A DNA stretch of 64,000 nt from a bacterium (GTDB taxonomy: Bacteria > Myxococcota_A > Bradymonadia > UBA7976 > UBA1532): assembly GCA_030426085.1 (NCBI GenBank), contig JAUHYW010000013.1, positions 89,818-153,817 on the forward strand, written 5' to 3'. Numbering within the stretch: position 1 is the stretch's first letter; each line of letters starts with the position of its first letter. This document shows positions 1-9,300 of the stretch, one piece after another. The position numbers and the translations under genes were made by a program. Under the pieces are notes generated by a model. That model was not told the DNA's origin. It saw nothing but the letters and a program-made list of their open reading frames with translations, and did not search any database.

Positions 1-2801
1 ACCTCGGAGTCGTCTCCCCGGGCCCGGCAGCCGGGGTCGTCGGGGAAGTCGACGAAGCCGTCCCCGTCGTCGTCGAGCTCATTGCCGCAGGCCGCGCCCG
101 CGATCGGATCGCGCTCGCTGTCGTCGAGCGGCTGCGCGCAGCCGGGGTCGTCGAGGTCGGTCCGCCCGTCGCCGTCGTTGTCGAGCCCGTCGTTGCAGTC
201 GGCGTCCACCGGGCGCACGCTCACCCGGACCCGGGTCATGCCCGGCTGCGACGGCTGGGCCAGGACGTACCAGACCCCCGCCGGCAGCCGCTCGAAGGTG
301 ACGTCGCCCCGGCCGCAGGCCACCTCGGCGGCGTCGCGGGCGCAGGCGGCGCGCAGGGAGAACGTCATCGGGGCGTCGCCCACCGTCGAAAGCGTCACGT
401 CCGACGGCCCGTCGAGGGTCAGGGCGATGGCCGACTCCCGCGAGCCGCCGAACGGCCCGCAGTCGCCCCGCGAGAGCGCGCCCCGCAGGTCGAGCGCGGT
501 CTCGATCTCGCCGCCGTCGGGGCCGAGCGCGAAGACCGGCCAGTCGTCGACGCAGTGGTCGGTCTCGGTGTCGCCCCCGGCGTAGTCGCACTCGGGGTCG
601 TCGGGGTGGTCGACCCGGCCGTCGCCGTCGTCGTCGGCCCCGTTGGCGCAGGGGGCCGGGATCGCCGGGTCGTCCTCGTCGTCGTCGCCGGCCCGGGCGC
701 AGCCGGGGTCGAGCGCGTCGATCAGCCCGTCGCCGTCGTTGTCGACCCCGTCGCTGCACGCCCGCAGCAGCCCGAAGACCTCGATGTCGACCTGCGAGGC
801 CGCCCCGCCGAAGTCGTCGAGCTCGACGAAGACGAACCAGGTGCCCGGCTCGAGCCGCTCGGCGGTGGTCGTCTCCCGGCCGCAGCTCACCTGGGTCGCC
901 GGCGCGTCGCAGGCCCCGCGGATGTAGACGTAGTCGCTGAAGTCGTTGCTGCTCACCCGCACCGCCGACGGCTCGTCGAGGGTGAGCGCGATGATCGCCT
1001 CGGGGAAGGTGCGCCCGCCGCAGGTGCCGGCGTCGGTGGAGGGGCCGTCGCTCTCGACGAAGACGCTGCCCCCCGCCGCCCCCATCTCGATGGTCGGGCG
1101 GTCGAGGCAGCGCAGGGCCTCGATCGGATCACCCGCCGCAGCGCAGTGGGCGTCGTCGGGGTAGTCGACGTCGCCGTCGCCGTCGTTGTCGACCCCGTCG
1201 GCGCACTGCCCGGGGCGATCGGGGGCCTCGGTCTGGTCGCCGGGGCCCTCGCAGCCGGGGTCGTCGAGGTCGAGCGCCCCGTCGCCGTCGTTGTCGACCC
1301 CGTCGTCGCAGACCGGCGGCGGCAGCACCGACAGCTCGAGCCAGATCTCGAACTCCACCGGGTCGAACGGATCACCCTCCACGAACAGGAAGTACGTGCC
1401 CGGATCGAGCCGCTCGATGCGCTGCTGGCCGCTGGGGAAGCGGTAGCACTCCACCTCGCTGCCACGGTCGTCGCAGTCCGCCCGCAGGTAGACCGCGTCC
1501 GGCCGCTGCGGGCCCTGGTCGGGCTCGAACGCCAGCAGCGACGGCGCGTCGACGACCAGCGCGTACACCCGCTCGCCGTCGTAGCCCCCGCACGACCCCG
1601 ACGCGCGGCCGCGCTCGTCGGGGTCGATGCGATCGCGGATGATGTGGAAGCCGGCGCCGAACTCTTCGATCTCGTCGGCGAACCCGGGGCACAGCGGCGC
1701 CTCGCTGGGGTCGCCCGCCGCCAGGCACTGGCCGTCGGCGGGGTAGTCCACCCGCCCGTCGCCGTCGTCGTCGAGCCCGTTGCTGCACTGGGGGTTCGCG
1801 TCGGCGATCTGGCGCTCGTTGTCGTCGTCGGGTCGGCGGCAGCCGGGGTCGAGCAGGTCGGTGAGGCCGTCGCCGTCGTTGTCCCGGCCGTCGTTGCACT
1901 GGGTCAGCGCGCTGCGCACCGTCACCTCGACGTCCAGCGGGGTCGGCACGACGCCCGGCGCGGCCCACTGCACGAAGACGAAGTAGGTGCCCGCCGGCTG
2001 AGGCCCGACCCGCAGCGGCGGGGCCGCGCCCGGCGCCGCGCAGGCCACCTCGCTGACCCGGCTGCGGCAGGCGCTGCGCACGTAGACCAGCACGTCGATG
2101 TCGGGCAGCGGGCCGGTGACGGCGACCTCCATGCGAGACGGCTCGTCGAGGGTGATCGCGATCACCGACTCCCGCCCGATGCCTTCGCCGCACGAGGCGA
2201 TGGCCAGCGCGCCGCCGTCCTCGGGGATGACCTCTGCCCGGCCGCCTTCGGGGCCGAGCTCGACGATGCGCAGCCCCTCGGCGCAGGGCGAGCCCTCGAA
2301 CGTGCCCCCGGCGGCCTCGCACGCGTCGTCGTCGGGGTAGTCGGTGTCGCCGTCGCCGTCGTTGTCCAGGCCGTCGCCGCAGGCGGGCAGCGGGTCGGGG
2401 TCCCGCTCGTCGTCGTCGGTGGCGGATACGCAGCCGGGGTCGAGCAGGTCGCGGCGGCCGTCGCCGTCGTTGTCCCGGAAGTCGCCGCACTCGGGCGGCC
2501 TCGGCGGGCGCATGTCGGGCAGGTCCCGATCGGGCGAGCCCCGGTCGACGGCCGGGCCCGCGTCGGGCGCGGCGTCGGGCGTCGCGTCGGGGCCGGCTTC
2601 GGGTGACTCGGCGTCGACCCCGCCGAGCTGCCCCGCCTCGAGGCCCCGGTCGAGCGGGCCGCCGTCGGACGGGCCGCCGTCGCTGCCCTGGGGGGTGCAG
2701 GCCGCCGTCAGGGCCAGGGCGAGCACGGCGGCGAGGGCTGATGGGCGTGGAGCGTCGGCGCATCGGGGCAGGTGACGGCGGACGGGGAATTGGAGAAACA
2801 T
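1..2801 (-). CDS. Giant Cys/Asp-repeat lipoprotein (MopE-like), C-terminus off the window
   Basis: The gene is open from an ATG at 2801 to the window edge, giving 933 codons without a stop. The N-terminus has a long basic n-region, a hydrophobic stretch and the lipobox LTAAC (Cys35), so a surface or periplasmic lipoprotein is likely. A Gly/Asp/Pro-rich linker follows. I then count ten copies of a roughly 20-residue unit of the type CxDGxDNDGDGxxDxxDPGC, mostly in pairs. The pairs are separated by four roughly 100-residue beta-rich segments that resemble PPC-like domains (for example GTWFVFVELDDFG). DxDxDG loops are known calcium ligands in EF-hand, dockerin and thrombospondin-3 repeats; calcium binding here is inferred. 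The function is unknown, with adhesion or metal binding the reasonable options. The same architecture recurs at 54078-57191. Confidence 0.85.
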   Translation of the reverse strand, partial: MFLQFPVRRHLPRCADAPRPSALAAVLALALTAACTPQGSDGGPSDGGPLDRGLEAGQLGGVDAESPEAGPDATPDAAPDAGPAVDRGSPDRDLPDMRPPRPPECGDFRDNDGDGRRDLLDPGCVSATDDDERDPDPLPACGDGLDNDGDGDTDYPDDDACEAAGGTFEGSPCAEGLRIVELGPEGGRAEVIPEDGGALAIASCGEGIGRESVIAITLDEPSRMEVAVTGPLPDIDVLVYVRSACRSRVSEVACAAPGAAPPLRVGPQPAGTYFVFVQWAAPGVVPTPLDVEVTVRSALTQCNDGRDNDGDGLTDLLDPGCRRPDDDNERQIADANPQCSNGLDDDGDGRVDYPADGQCLAAGDPSEAPLCPGFADEIEEFGAGFHIIRDRIDPDERGRASGSCGGYDGERVYALVVDAPSLLAFEPDQGPQRPDAVYLRADCDDRGSEVECYRFPSGQQRIERLDPGTYFLFVEGDPFDPVEFEIWLELSVLPPPVCDDGVDNDGDGALDLDDPGCEGPGDQTEAPDRPGQCADGVDNDGDGDVDYPDDAHCAAAGDPIEALRCLDRPTIEMGAAGGSVFVESDGPSTDAGTCGGRTFPEAIIALTLDEPSAVRVSSNDFSDYVYIRGACDAPATQVSCGRETTTAERLEPGTWFVFVELDDFGGAASQVDIEVFGLLRACSDGVDNDGDGLIDALDPGCARAGDDDEDDPAIPAPCANGADDDGDGRVDHPDDPECDYAGGDTETDHCVDDWPVFALGPDGGEIETALDLRGALSRGDCGPFGGSRESAIALTLDGPSDVTLSTVGDAPMTFSLRAACARDAAEVACGRGDVTFERLPAGVWYVLAQPSQPGMTRVRVSVRPVDADCNDGLDNDGDGRTDLDDPGCAQPLDDSERDPIAGAACGNELDDDGDGFVDFPDDPGCRARGDDSE

Positions 2802-2886
2802 GGCGCTTCCTCGAGAGGGTGGGGACTCTCCCGAGCGTTCCCCGTCGAGGCGCAGCCGGCTATTACACGACCATTTCACGGGTATT

Positions 2887-2903
2887 TCACGGGCCGCCCG
2901 TGA
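2887..2903 (-). terminator. Short perfect hairpin just after the 2908-6318 gene
   Basis: The bases form a perfect 7-bp stem (TCACGGG/CCCGTGA) around a 3-base loop, starting 5 nt after the stop codon of the leftward gene. There is no clear U-run after it, so the terminator role is only suggested by position. The remaining 85 bases up to the next start codon show no further gene and would have to carry the promoter of the leftmost lipoprotein. Confidence 0.4.
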
Positions 2904-2907
2904 CCCC

Positions 2908-5900
2908 TCAGTCGGGGCAGATGTCGTCCACGTCCTCCGGGTGGGGCGAGGCCGCGGCCCCGGCGAGGTTGCGCACGAGCTGGCCCATGACCGCCTCGCC
3001 CGCCGCCTCGTCGTAGTTGCCGGTCACCATGATCACGACCCCCCCGCAGCGGGCGAAGCGCAGGACGCTCACGAAGCGCCCCGCGGTCGGGCTGACGCTG
3101 GTGGTCACCACCCGCCCGGGGGGCGCGCCGTCGAAGGTGGGGCGCACGAAGAGCGCCGGGCCCCGCTGGCCCGCGATGCGATCGGGCAGGCTGCGCAGGA
3201 TGGGATCGGCCGCCGCCGCCGGCTCGACCTCCAGATCGAGCAGCCCCCCCTCGAAGCCGCCGCCGTCGACGGTCATCGGCAGCCAGCCCCAGGGGTCGGG
3301 CGCGCCCGCCCGGTACTCGTAGTCCGGCCCCCAGCCCGAGCCGAGCAGCGAGGCGCCGTCCCACTCGGTCACCAGCGCGCCGCCGCCGCGCACGTAGGCC
3401 TCGAGCGCCTCGCGGGTATTGACCGGCAGGGTGTCCCACGCCTGGGCCCAGCGCCCGAAGAAGATGACGGTGTACGGCGACAGGTCGGGCAGCGGGTCGG
3501 CGTCGATGACCTCGACCGCGAAGCCGCTGCCCGCCAGCCCGGCCGCCAGCCCGGTCGGGCCGAGCAGGCCGACCCGGCCCAGCGGCGCCGCCCGGGCCGG
3601 GCGGGCCCAGATCTGCCACCGGAACGGGGCCCCGCCCTCAGCGGCCCCGGGCATCGCTTCGTCCCCGCAGCGGGGCAGGCCGTCGAAGAGGCCCCACGAC
3701 GTCGCGGTGGCCGGCGCCCCCAGACCCCGCCCGTCGAAGTCGACCGCGAAGTCGTCCGCCGCGCCGCAGTCGTCCTCGCCCTCGAGCCAGTCCCCGTCGG
3801 CGTGCAGCCGCCCCTGGCCCTCGGCCCGGACCTCGCCCCCGAGCAGGTCGCGGCGGGTGGCGGCCATCGGCAGCGCCCGCTGGCCGTCGTCGGCGCTGAA
3901 GCAGCTATCCAGATCGGTGCCGGTCGTGATCGTGCGGTACCAGGGCACGTCGTAGAACGCGATGTCGACCACCGCCGGCCCGTCGGCCCCCCGCCCGCAG
4001 ACGAAGCGCACGTCGTGATCGCCGTCGATCCGCCGCAGGCCGGGCCAGACGCCCTCGTAGTAGCCGGTCGGCGTGGGCCCCTGGAGGTCGGGGCCCCACA
4101 GCGTGCGCTGGTCGACCGGCGGCGCGCCGAGGCTGTTGGAGACCAGCGCCCAGCCGCCGCCGTCGGCCTCCTGATCGCAATAGATCGACTGCTCGACCCC
4201 GCCCGACCCCGTGATCAGGTAGGTGCCGCTGCCCCCGCCCGCCTGCCGGACGTGCTCGCAGCTCTCGAAGGCCTCGCACGAGGCCACCTCGTCCACCGCG
4301 CCGTCGCAGTCGTCGTCGAGCTCGTTGCACCGCTCGGCCGCCGGCGCCCCCGGCTCGGCGTCGCACACCGCCTCGCCGTCGGCGCAGACCCGGACCCCGT
4401 CCCGGCCGCAGGCCCCCTGGCCCACCGCGCAGGCGGCGCCCACGGCGTAGCCCTCGTCCACCTCGCCGTCGCAGTCGTCGTCCAGCCCGGTGCAGCGCTC
4501 CTCGCCGGGCGGGCCCGGCTCGCCGATGCAGACCACCGCGCCGCCTTCGCCGCAGGCCCGCTCGCCGTCCCGGGCGCAGACCCCCAGCCCCACCGCGCAG
4601 CCCCGGTCGAGCCCCAGGCCCTCATCGGTCGAGCCGTCGCAGTCGTCGTCGATGTCGTTGCACAGCTCGTCGGCCGGCGTGCCCCGCTCGGCGTCGCAGC
4701 GCAGGCCGCCGCCCGCGGCGCAGGCGAAGCCCCCTCGGGCCCGGCAGGCGCCGACGCCCACCTCGCACGCCGCCCCGAGCGGGAAGCCCTCATCGGTCGA
4801 GCCGTCGCAGTCGTCGTCGGCCCCGTTGCACACCTCGTCGACCGGCGCGCCCTCCACCGCGTCGCAGGCCACGCCCCCGTCGGCGCAGACCCGCCGCCCC
4901 TCCGACCGGCACGCGCCCACCCCCGCCGCGCACGGCTCGCCGAGCGGGAAGCCCTCGTCGGTCGAGCCGTCGCAGTCGTCGTCGATGTCGTTGCACCGCT
5001 CCCGTTCGGGCTCGCCCGGCGTCGCGAAGCACACGACCGCGCCCGCGTCGCTGCACACGCCCTCGCCCACCGCCGCGCAGGCCCCGACGCCCTCCTCGCA
5101 CGGATCGCCGTAGCCCAGCCCCTCGTCGGTGGCGCCGTCGCAGTCGTCGTCCCGCGCGTTGCACACCTCGTCCTCGGGATCACCCGCCACCGCGCCGCAG
5201 CGGGTGCCGCCCGCCGGATCACAGACCACCTCGCCGTCGCTGGCGCAGGCCCCCTGACCCACGACGCACGGCGCACCCAGGCCGAAGCCCTCGTCGACGG
5301 TGCCATCGCAGTCGTCGTCGACCCCATTGCACACCTCGGGGGCCGGCGGCTGCTCGTCGATCACCCCGTCGCAGTCGTCGTCGACCCCGTTGCACACCTC
5401 ATCGGCCGGCGGGCCCGCCACCGCGCCGCACGCCGCCCCGCCGTCCGCGCAGCGGAACACCCCGGTCGCGGTGCAGGCGCCGACGCCCACCACGCACGCC
5501 TCGCCGACCCCGAAGCCCTCGTCGATCGCGCCGTCGCAGTCGTCGTCGAGCCCGTCGCAGACCTCGTCCCCCGGCTCGGCCTCGGGCACGCAGCGCGCCG
5601 CGCCGCCATCGCACACCCGGACCCCCGCCGCGCAGATGCCGGGCAGCTCGGTGCCGCACGGCCGCCCCGCGTCGACCGGATCCTCGTCCGCGCGCCCGTC
5701 GCAGTCGTCGTCGACCCCGTTGCACAGCTCGTCGACCGGCGCGCCCGGCTCGGCCTCGCAGACCATCACCCCGCCCCGGCAGAACGACTGCCCCTCGACC
5801 CGGCAGGCCCCGGTGCCCTCGATGCACGCGCCCGGCGGCACCCGCTCGTCGGTGGCCCCGTCGCAGTCGTCGTCGACCCCGTTGCACACCTCTTCCGGCG

Positions 5901-6318
5901 CCAGATCGTCGGGCAGGACGCAGTCCAGGCGGCGGGCCGCCGAGTCGCACACCAGGACCCCCGGCGCCTCGCAGCCGCCCCGGCTGAAGGGGCACACCTC
6001 GCCGACCTGGGGCACGTTCTCGTCGTCGACGCCGTCACAGTCGTCGTCGACCCCGTTGCACTCCTCCGCCGGCAGGACGCAAGGGCCCGGCACACCGTCG
6101 ACGCAGGCCCGGGTGCCCTGGCAGCCCCCGTCGACCCGGCACGGCACCCCGTCGCCTTCGCAGAGGGTCGCGTCACCCACCCCCACCTCGGGCGGCGGGC
6201 TCATGTCGGCCGACTGATCGTCATCGGAGTCGCAGCCGCCGAGCCCGACCAGCAGGGCGAGGCACGACAGCCATCGGGTGAGAGGTCGCACGGTCCGAAG
6301 ATGGATCGATTCGTTCAT
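2908..6318 (-). CDS. MopE-repeat lipoprotein with fibrinogen-like and GATase-like C-terminal domains
   Basis: A protein of 1136 residues is read from the ATG at 6318. An upstream in-frame start at 6411 would place 31 residues before the signal peptide and is less likely. The lipobox LGGC (Cys29) makes it a lipoprotein. Residues from about 70 to 680 hold twelve copies of the MopE-type motif C-N-G-x-DDDCDGxxDE, each followed by two more Cys-containing turns. Next comes a domain with YCDQEADGGGWALV, the signature seen in fibrinogen-like C-terminal domains. The last roughly 230 residues look like a flavodoxin/GATase-1-like fold (VIFFGRWAQAW, YVRGGGALVTEWDG). MopE of Methylococcus is a copper-responsive surface protein, but most repeat proteins of this type have no known role. 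The gene lies 55 bp downstream of recC on the same strand and may be co-transcribed with it. Confidence 0.88.
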   Translation of the reverse strand: MNESIHLRTVRPLTRWLSCLALLVGLGGCDSDDDQSADMSPPPEVGVGDATLCEGDGVPCRVDGGCQGTRACVDGVPGPCVLPAEECNGVDDDCDGVDDENVPQVGEVCPFSRGGCEAPGVLVCDSAARRLDCVLPDDLAPEEVCNGVDDDCDGATDERVPPGACIEGTGACRVEGQSFCRGGVMVCEAEPGAPVDELCNGVDDDCDGRADEDPVDAGRPCGTELPGICAAGVRVCDGGAARCVPEAEPGDEVCDGLDDDCDGAIDEGFGVGEACVVGVGACTATGVFRCADGGAACGAVAGPPADEVCNGVDDDCDGVIDEQPPAPEVCNGVDDDCDGTVDEGFGLGAPCVVGQGACASDGEVVCDPAGGTRCGAVAGDPEDEVCNARDDDCDGATDEGLGYGDPCEEGVGACAAVGEGVCSDAGAVVCFATPGEPERERCNDIDDDCDGSTDEGFPLGEPCAAGVGACRSEGRRVCADGGVACDAVEGAPVDEVCNGADDDCDGSTDEGFPLGAACEVGVGACRARGGFACAAGGGLRCDAERGTPADELCNDIDDDCDGSTDEGLGLDRGCAVGLGVCARDGERACGEGGAVVCIGEPGPPGEERCTGLDDDCDGEVDEGYAVGAACAVGQGACGRDGVRVCADGEAVCDAEPGAPAAERCNELDDDCDGAVDEVASCEAFESCEHVRQAGGGSGTYLITGSGGVEQSIYCDQEADGGGWALVSNSLGAPPVDQRTLWGPDLQGPTPTGYYEGVWPGLRRIDGDHDVRFVCGRGADGPAVVDIAFYDVPWYRTITTGTDLDSCFSADDGQRALPMAATRRDLLGGEVRAEGQGRLHADGDWLEGEDDCGAADDFAVDFDGRGLGAPATATSWGLFDGLPRCGDEAMPGAAEGGAPFRWQIWARPARAAPLGRVGLLGPTGLAAGLAGSGFAVEVIDADPLPDLSPYTVIFFGRWAQAWDTLPVNTREALEAYVRGGGALVTEWDGASLLGSGWGPDYEYRAGAPDPWGWLPMTVDGGGFEGGLLDLEVEPAAAADPILRSLPDRIAGQRGPALFVRPTFDGAPPGRVVTTSVSPTAGRFVSVLRFARCGGVVIMVTGNYDEAAGEAVMGQLVRNLAGAAASPHPEDVDDICPD

Positions 6319-6373
6319 CCCGGTCAAAACTTTGCACTGATGGTGACATTCCGACCGGCGCCCGGATGCAGTG

Positions 6374-9300
6374 TCACGATCGAGCCCGTCTCCGCGCGCC
6401 GCGGCCAGCATAGAACCACAACCCGAAGCGCCGGTCGACCATCGCGCTCGCCTCCCGATCGTCGGGCACCGGCAGGCTCGTCGGATCGCGCACCGGCCCG
6501 AAGCGATCGGCGGTGCGGTCGCGGGGCGGCCACCACAGGTTGGCCCCCGGGTTGTGGGCCCGATCGTCCCGCCAGCGCAGCACCGCCTCGATCGGGAGCT
6601 GGTAGTCGTGGCGGGCGTCGAGCAGCTCGGCGACGACCGACGTGAACCACTCCCGGGCCACCCGGGGCGGCGGCACGAAGTACCACCGCTCGAGCCGGGG
6701 CGCCGCGTCGCGGGTGCGCCCGGTGACCACCGCCCGGACCACCTCGCCCGGCGGCACGCCCACCGCCGACAGCGCCACCGCGCCCAGGAACCCCGGCAGG
6801 AAGTGCTTCTCGTCGGGCCGGGCCACCTCCAGGCAGCGCAGCGAGGTGCGCCGGTCGGGCGCGAGGTGGGGCAGCGTGCCGTGCAGCTCCACCGCCCGCC
6901 GCCGCCCGCCGGCGAGCGGCACGTCCAGCCGGATGGGGGGCAGCGCGTCGTCGATGTCGGCGAACTCCCCGCCCCGCCCCAGGCGCACCACCCGCCACTC
7001 GCCCAGCGGCGGCAGCTCCAGCGGATCGAGGTTGGCCCGCCACGTCTCGAGCACCTCCCGATCGCGGGCCCGGCGCACGTCGGCGAAGATGCCCACCGGG
7101 GCCTGCCCGGCCAGCGCCCGCCGGTGGAAGCCCTCGTCGTAGGCCGCCGCCGTCGCCTCGGGGTCGCCGACCCCCTGCCAGAACGCCTGCTGCAACAGAT
7201 CGGCCCGGGCCCGGCGGTCCATCGACAGCGGCTCGTCGGGGGCCTCCTCCAGATCGGGGGTCGGGTTCTCGGCCAGCCCCAGCACGAAGCGGGCCCAGGC
7301 CTGCAACGGCGACTCCAGGAACCGCTGCACCGCGTACAGCGGCAGCCGCAGCGCGTCGGTGCTCGCCTCCTCCGAGCCGTCGGCCACCGCCAGCACCTGG
7401 GACAGCGCCTCCCCGGTCTGGGGGTCGAGCGAGGCCCGCAGCGCGCTCAGGTCGGGCAGGGTGCCCCCGGTGTGCTCTTGCAGGTGGGCCCGCAGCGCCC
7501 GGATGCGGGCCGCCCGCCGGGCCTCGAGGCCGATGGGGGCCAGCGGCTCGGTGGTGATGTCGCTGTCGACCTCGGCCGCCGACGGGTCGTAGGCCGCCAG
7601 CGGGTAGCGCCGGGTCATCTGGCGCAGCGCCTCGGGGCCCACGTAGCCCCGCAGTATGTATTGCAGCTCGCGCACGACCGGCGAGGGCTCCAGCGGCTCG
7701 CCGGTGGCCCCGTCCCGGGCCACGTACGACAAGAAGAGGTGCCGCCGGGCGGCGAGCAGCGTCTCCAGGAAGAGGTAGCGATCGCGCGCCGGGGGCGAGA
7801 CATCCCCCGCCCGCCGCCGGGCCCGGCGCAGGTCGAGCGGGTTCTGCCGCTCCGGCGCGGGGAACTGCCCCTCGCCCAGCCCCAGCACGAACACCACCTC
7901 GAACGGGATCGCCCGCATCGGCAGCAGCGACGAGACCACCACCCCGTCGGCCTGATGCTGCCCCCGCCAGCCCTCCAGCGCCCGGAGCTGCTGCCGGGCC
8001 ATCTCCCGGGCCACCGCGAAGCCGACCACCTGCCCCTCGAGGTCGGCCGCCCGCAGCGTCTCGAACGCCCGCAGGCAGGCCCCCAGCGCCACCTCGTCGC
8101 CCACCCCGTCGGCCCGCACGTAGGTCGTCACCAGCCGGTGCAGGTAGATCGCCCAGTCGGTCAGGCTCATCTCGGCCGCCGCGCTCGCCCGGGCGTCGGC
8201 CACCAGCCGCCGGACCAGCGCCGTCAGCCGGGCCACGTCGGCCAGCCCGTCGGCCGGCGTCTCGAGCGGCAGCCACGCCCCGCCCTCGGCCGCGAAGATG
8301 CGGTCGTCGCCGCTGCGCTCGCCGGTGCAGAACGCGCCCAGGACCAGCCGCCGCAGGGCCTGATCCCAGTTGTAGACGTCCTCCTGGATGTAGGTCTCCG
8401 CCAGATCGGAGCGGTCGGCGCCGAAGACGATGCCCAGCCGCTCGCACCAGCCCCGCCAGCGCTGCACGTCCTCGGCGACCGCGCCCCCGATGGCCGGGTG
8501 GGTCAGCACCCCCATCACCTCGTCGAAGCCGAACTCGCCCAGCGGCAGATCGAGCAGCCGCTCGATGGCCTCGACCACCCGGCTCTGCCCGGCGAGGCTG
8601 CGGTCGATGATGTTGAACGGCAGCCGATGCCGCTCGCGGAAGATGCTCTCGATGTGGGTCAGGTAGGCCTCGCGGTCCTTGTCGGTGACCATGACCGCGA
8701 TGTGGTGGAAGCGCAGCGGCGCCGCCGGATCACCCGCCTGATCGTCGCGGTGCACCAGCCGCCAGATCAGATCGGCGCAGATCTCGACCTCCCGCCGCAG
8801 ATTGGGCGCGGCGATGAAGCGCACGCTGTCGTCCGCCGCGCCGTCCGCCGAGCGGGGCCGCTCGGGGGCCCGCACCAGGATGTCCCGCTGCATCTGCCCC
8901 AGCAGGCTGCGCTCGGGCCCCGGGGCCGGGTCGACGAAGCCGGCGGCGAACTCGCACTTCGCCAGCTCGTTGAGCAGCCGGATGAACGCCCGCCCCGGCC
9001 GGCCCCACAGCCGCAGCGCCGGGGTGTCGCCGCTGCGGTCGAGGTCGAACGGATCGGGCCCCGCCAGCGCGTCCTCGCCCTCGCCGCCCGCGGCCTCGCC
9101 CGCCCGCACCCCCGCCTTCTCGCCCCGCCGGGCCCAGCCGTCGCGCAGCGCGCGCAGGCCGGTGGCGTCCACGTCCTCCCAGAACTCGAGGCAGGGGTTG
9201 ATGGCATAGACGCACAGATCGGTGCGCTCGGCGAGCAGCCCGAAGACCTCGGCGAAGGCCGGCGCCACGTAGCTCAGCCCGAAGACGTGCAGATGCGCCG

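Noticed and set aside
555..2606. A 683-codon plus-strand frame rich in Val/Ala
   Set aside because: It is an antisense shadow of the leftmost repeat lipoprotein.
2800..6645. A 1281-codon open frame on the plus strand, rich in RAVAVVVDPVAHL repeats
   Set aside because: It is the mirror of the MopE repeats in the leftward lipoprotein gene; high GC keeps the antisense frame open. It has no ribosome site or family likeness.
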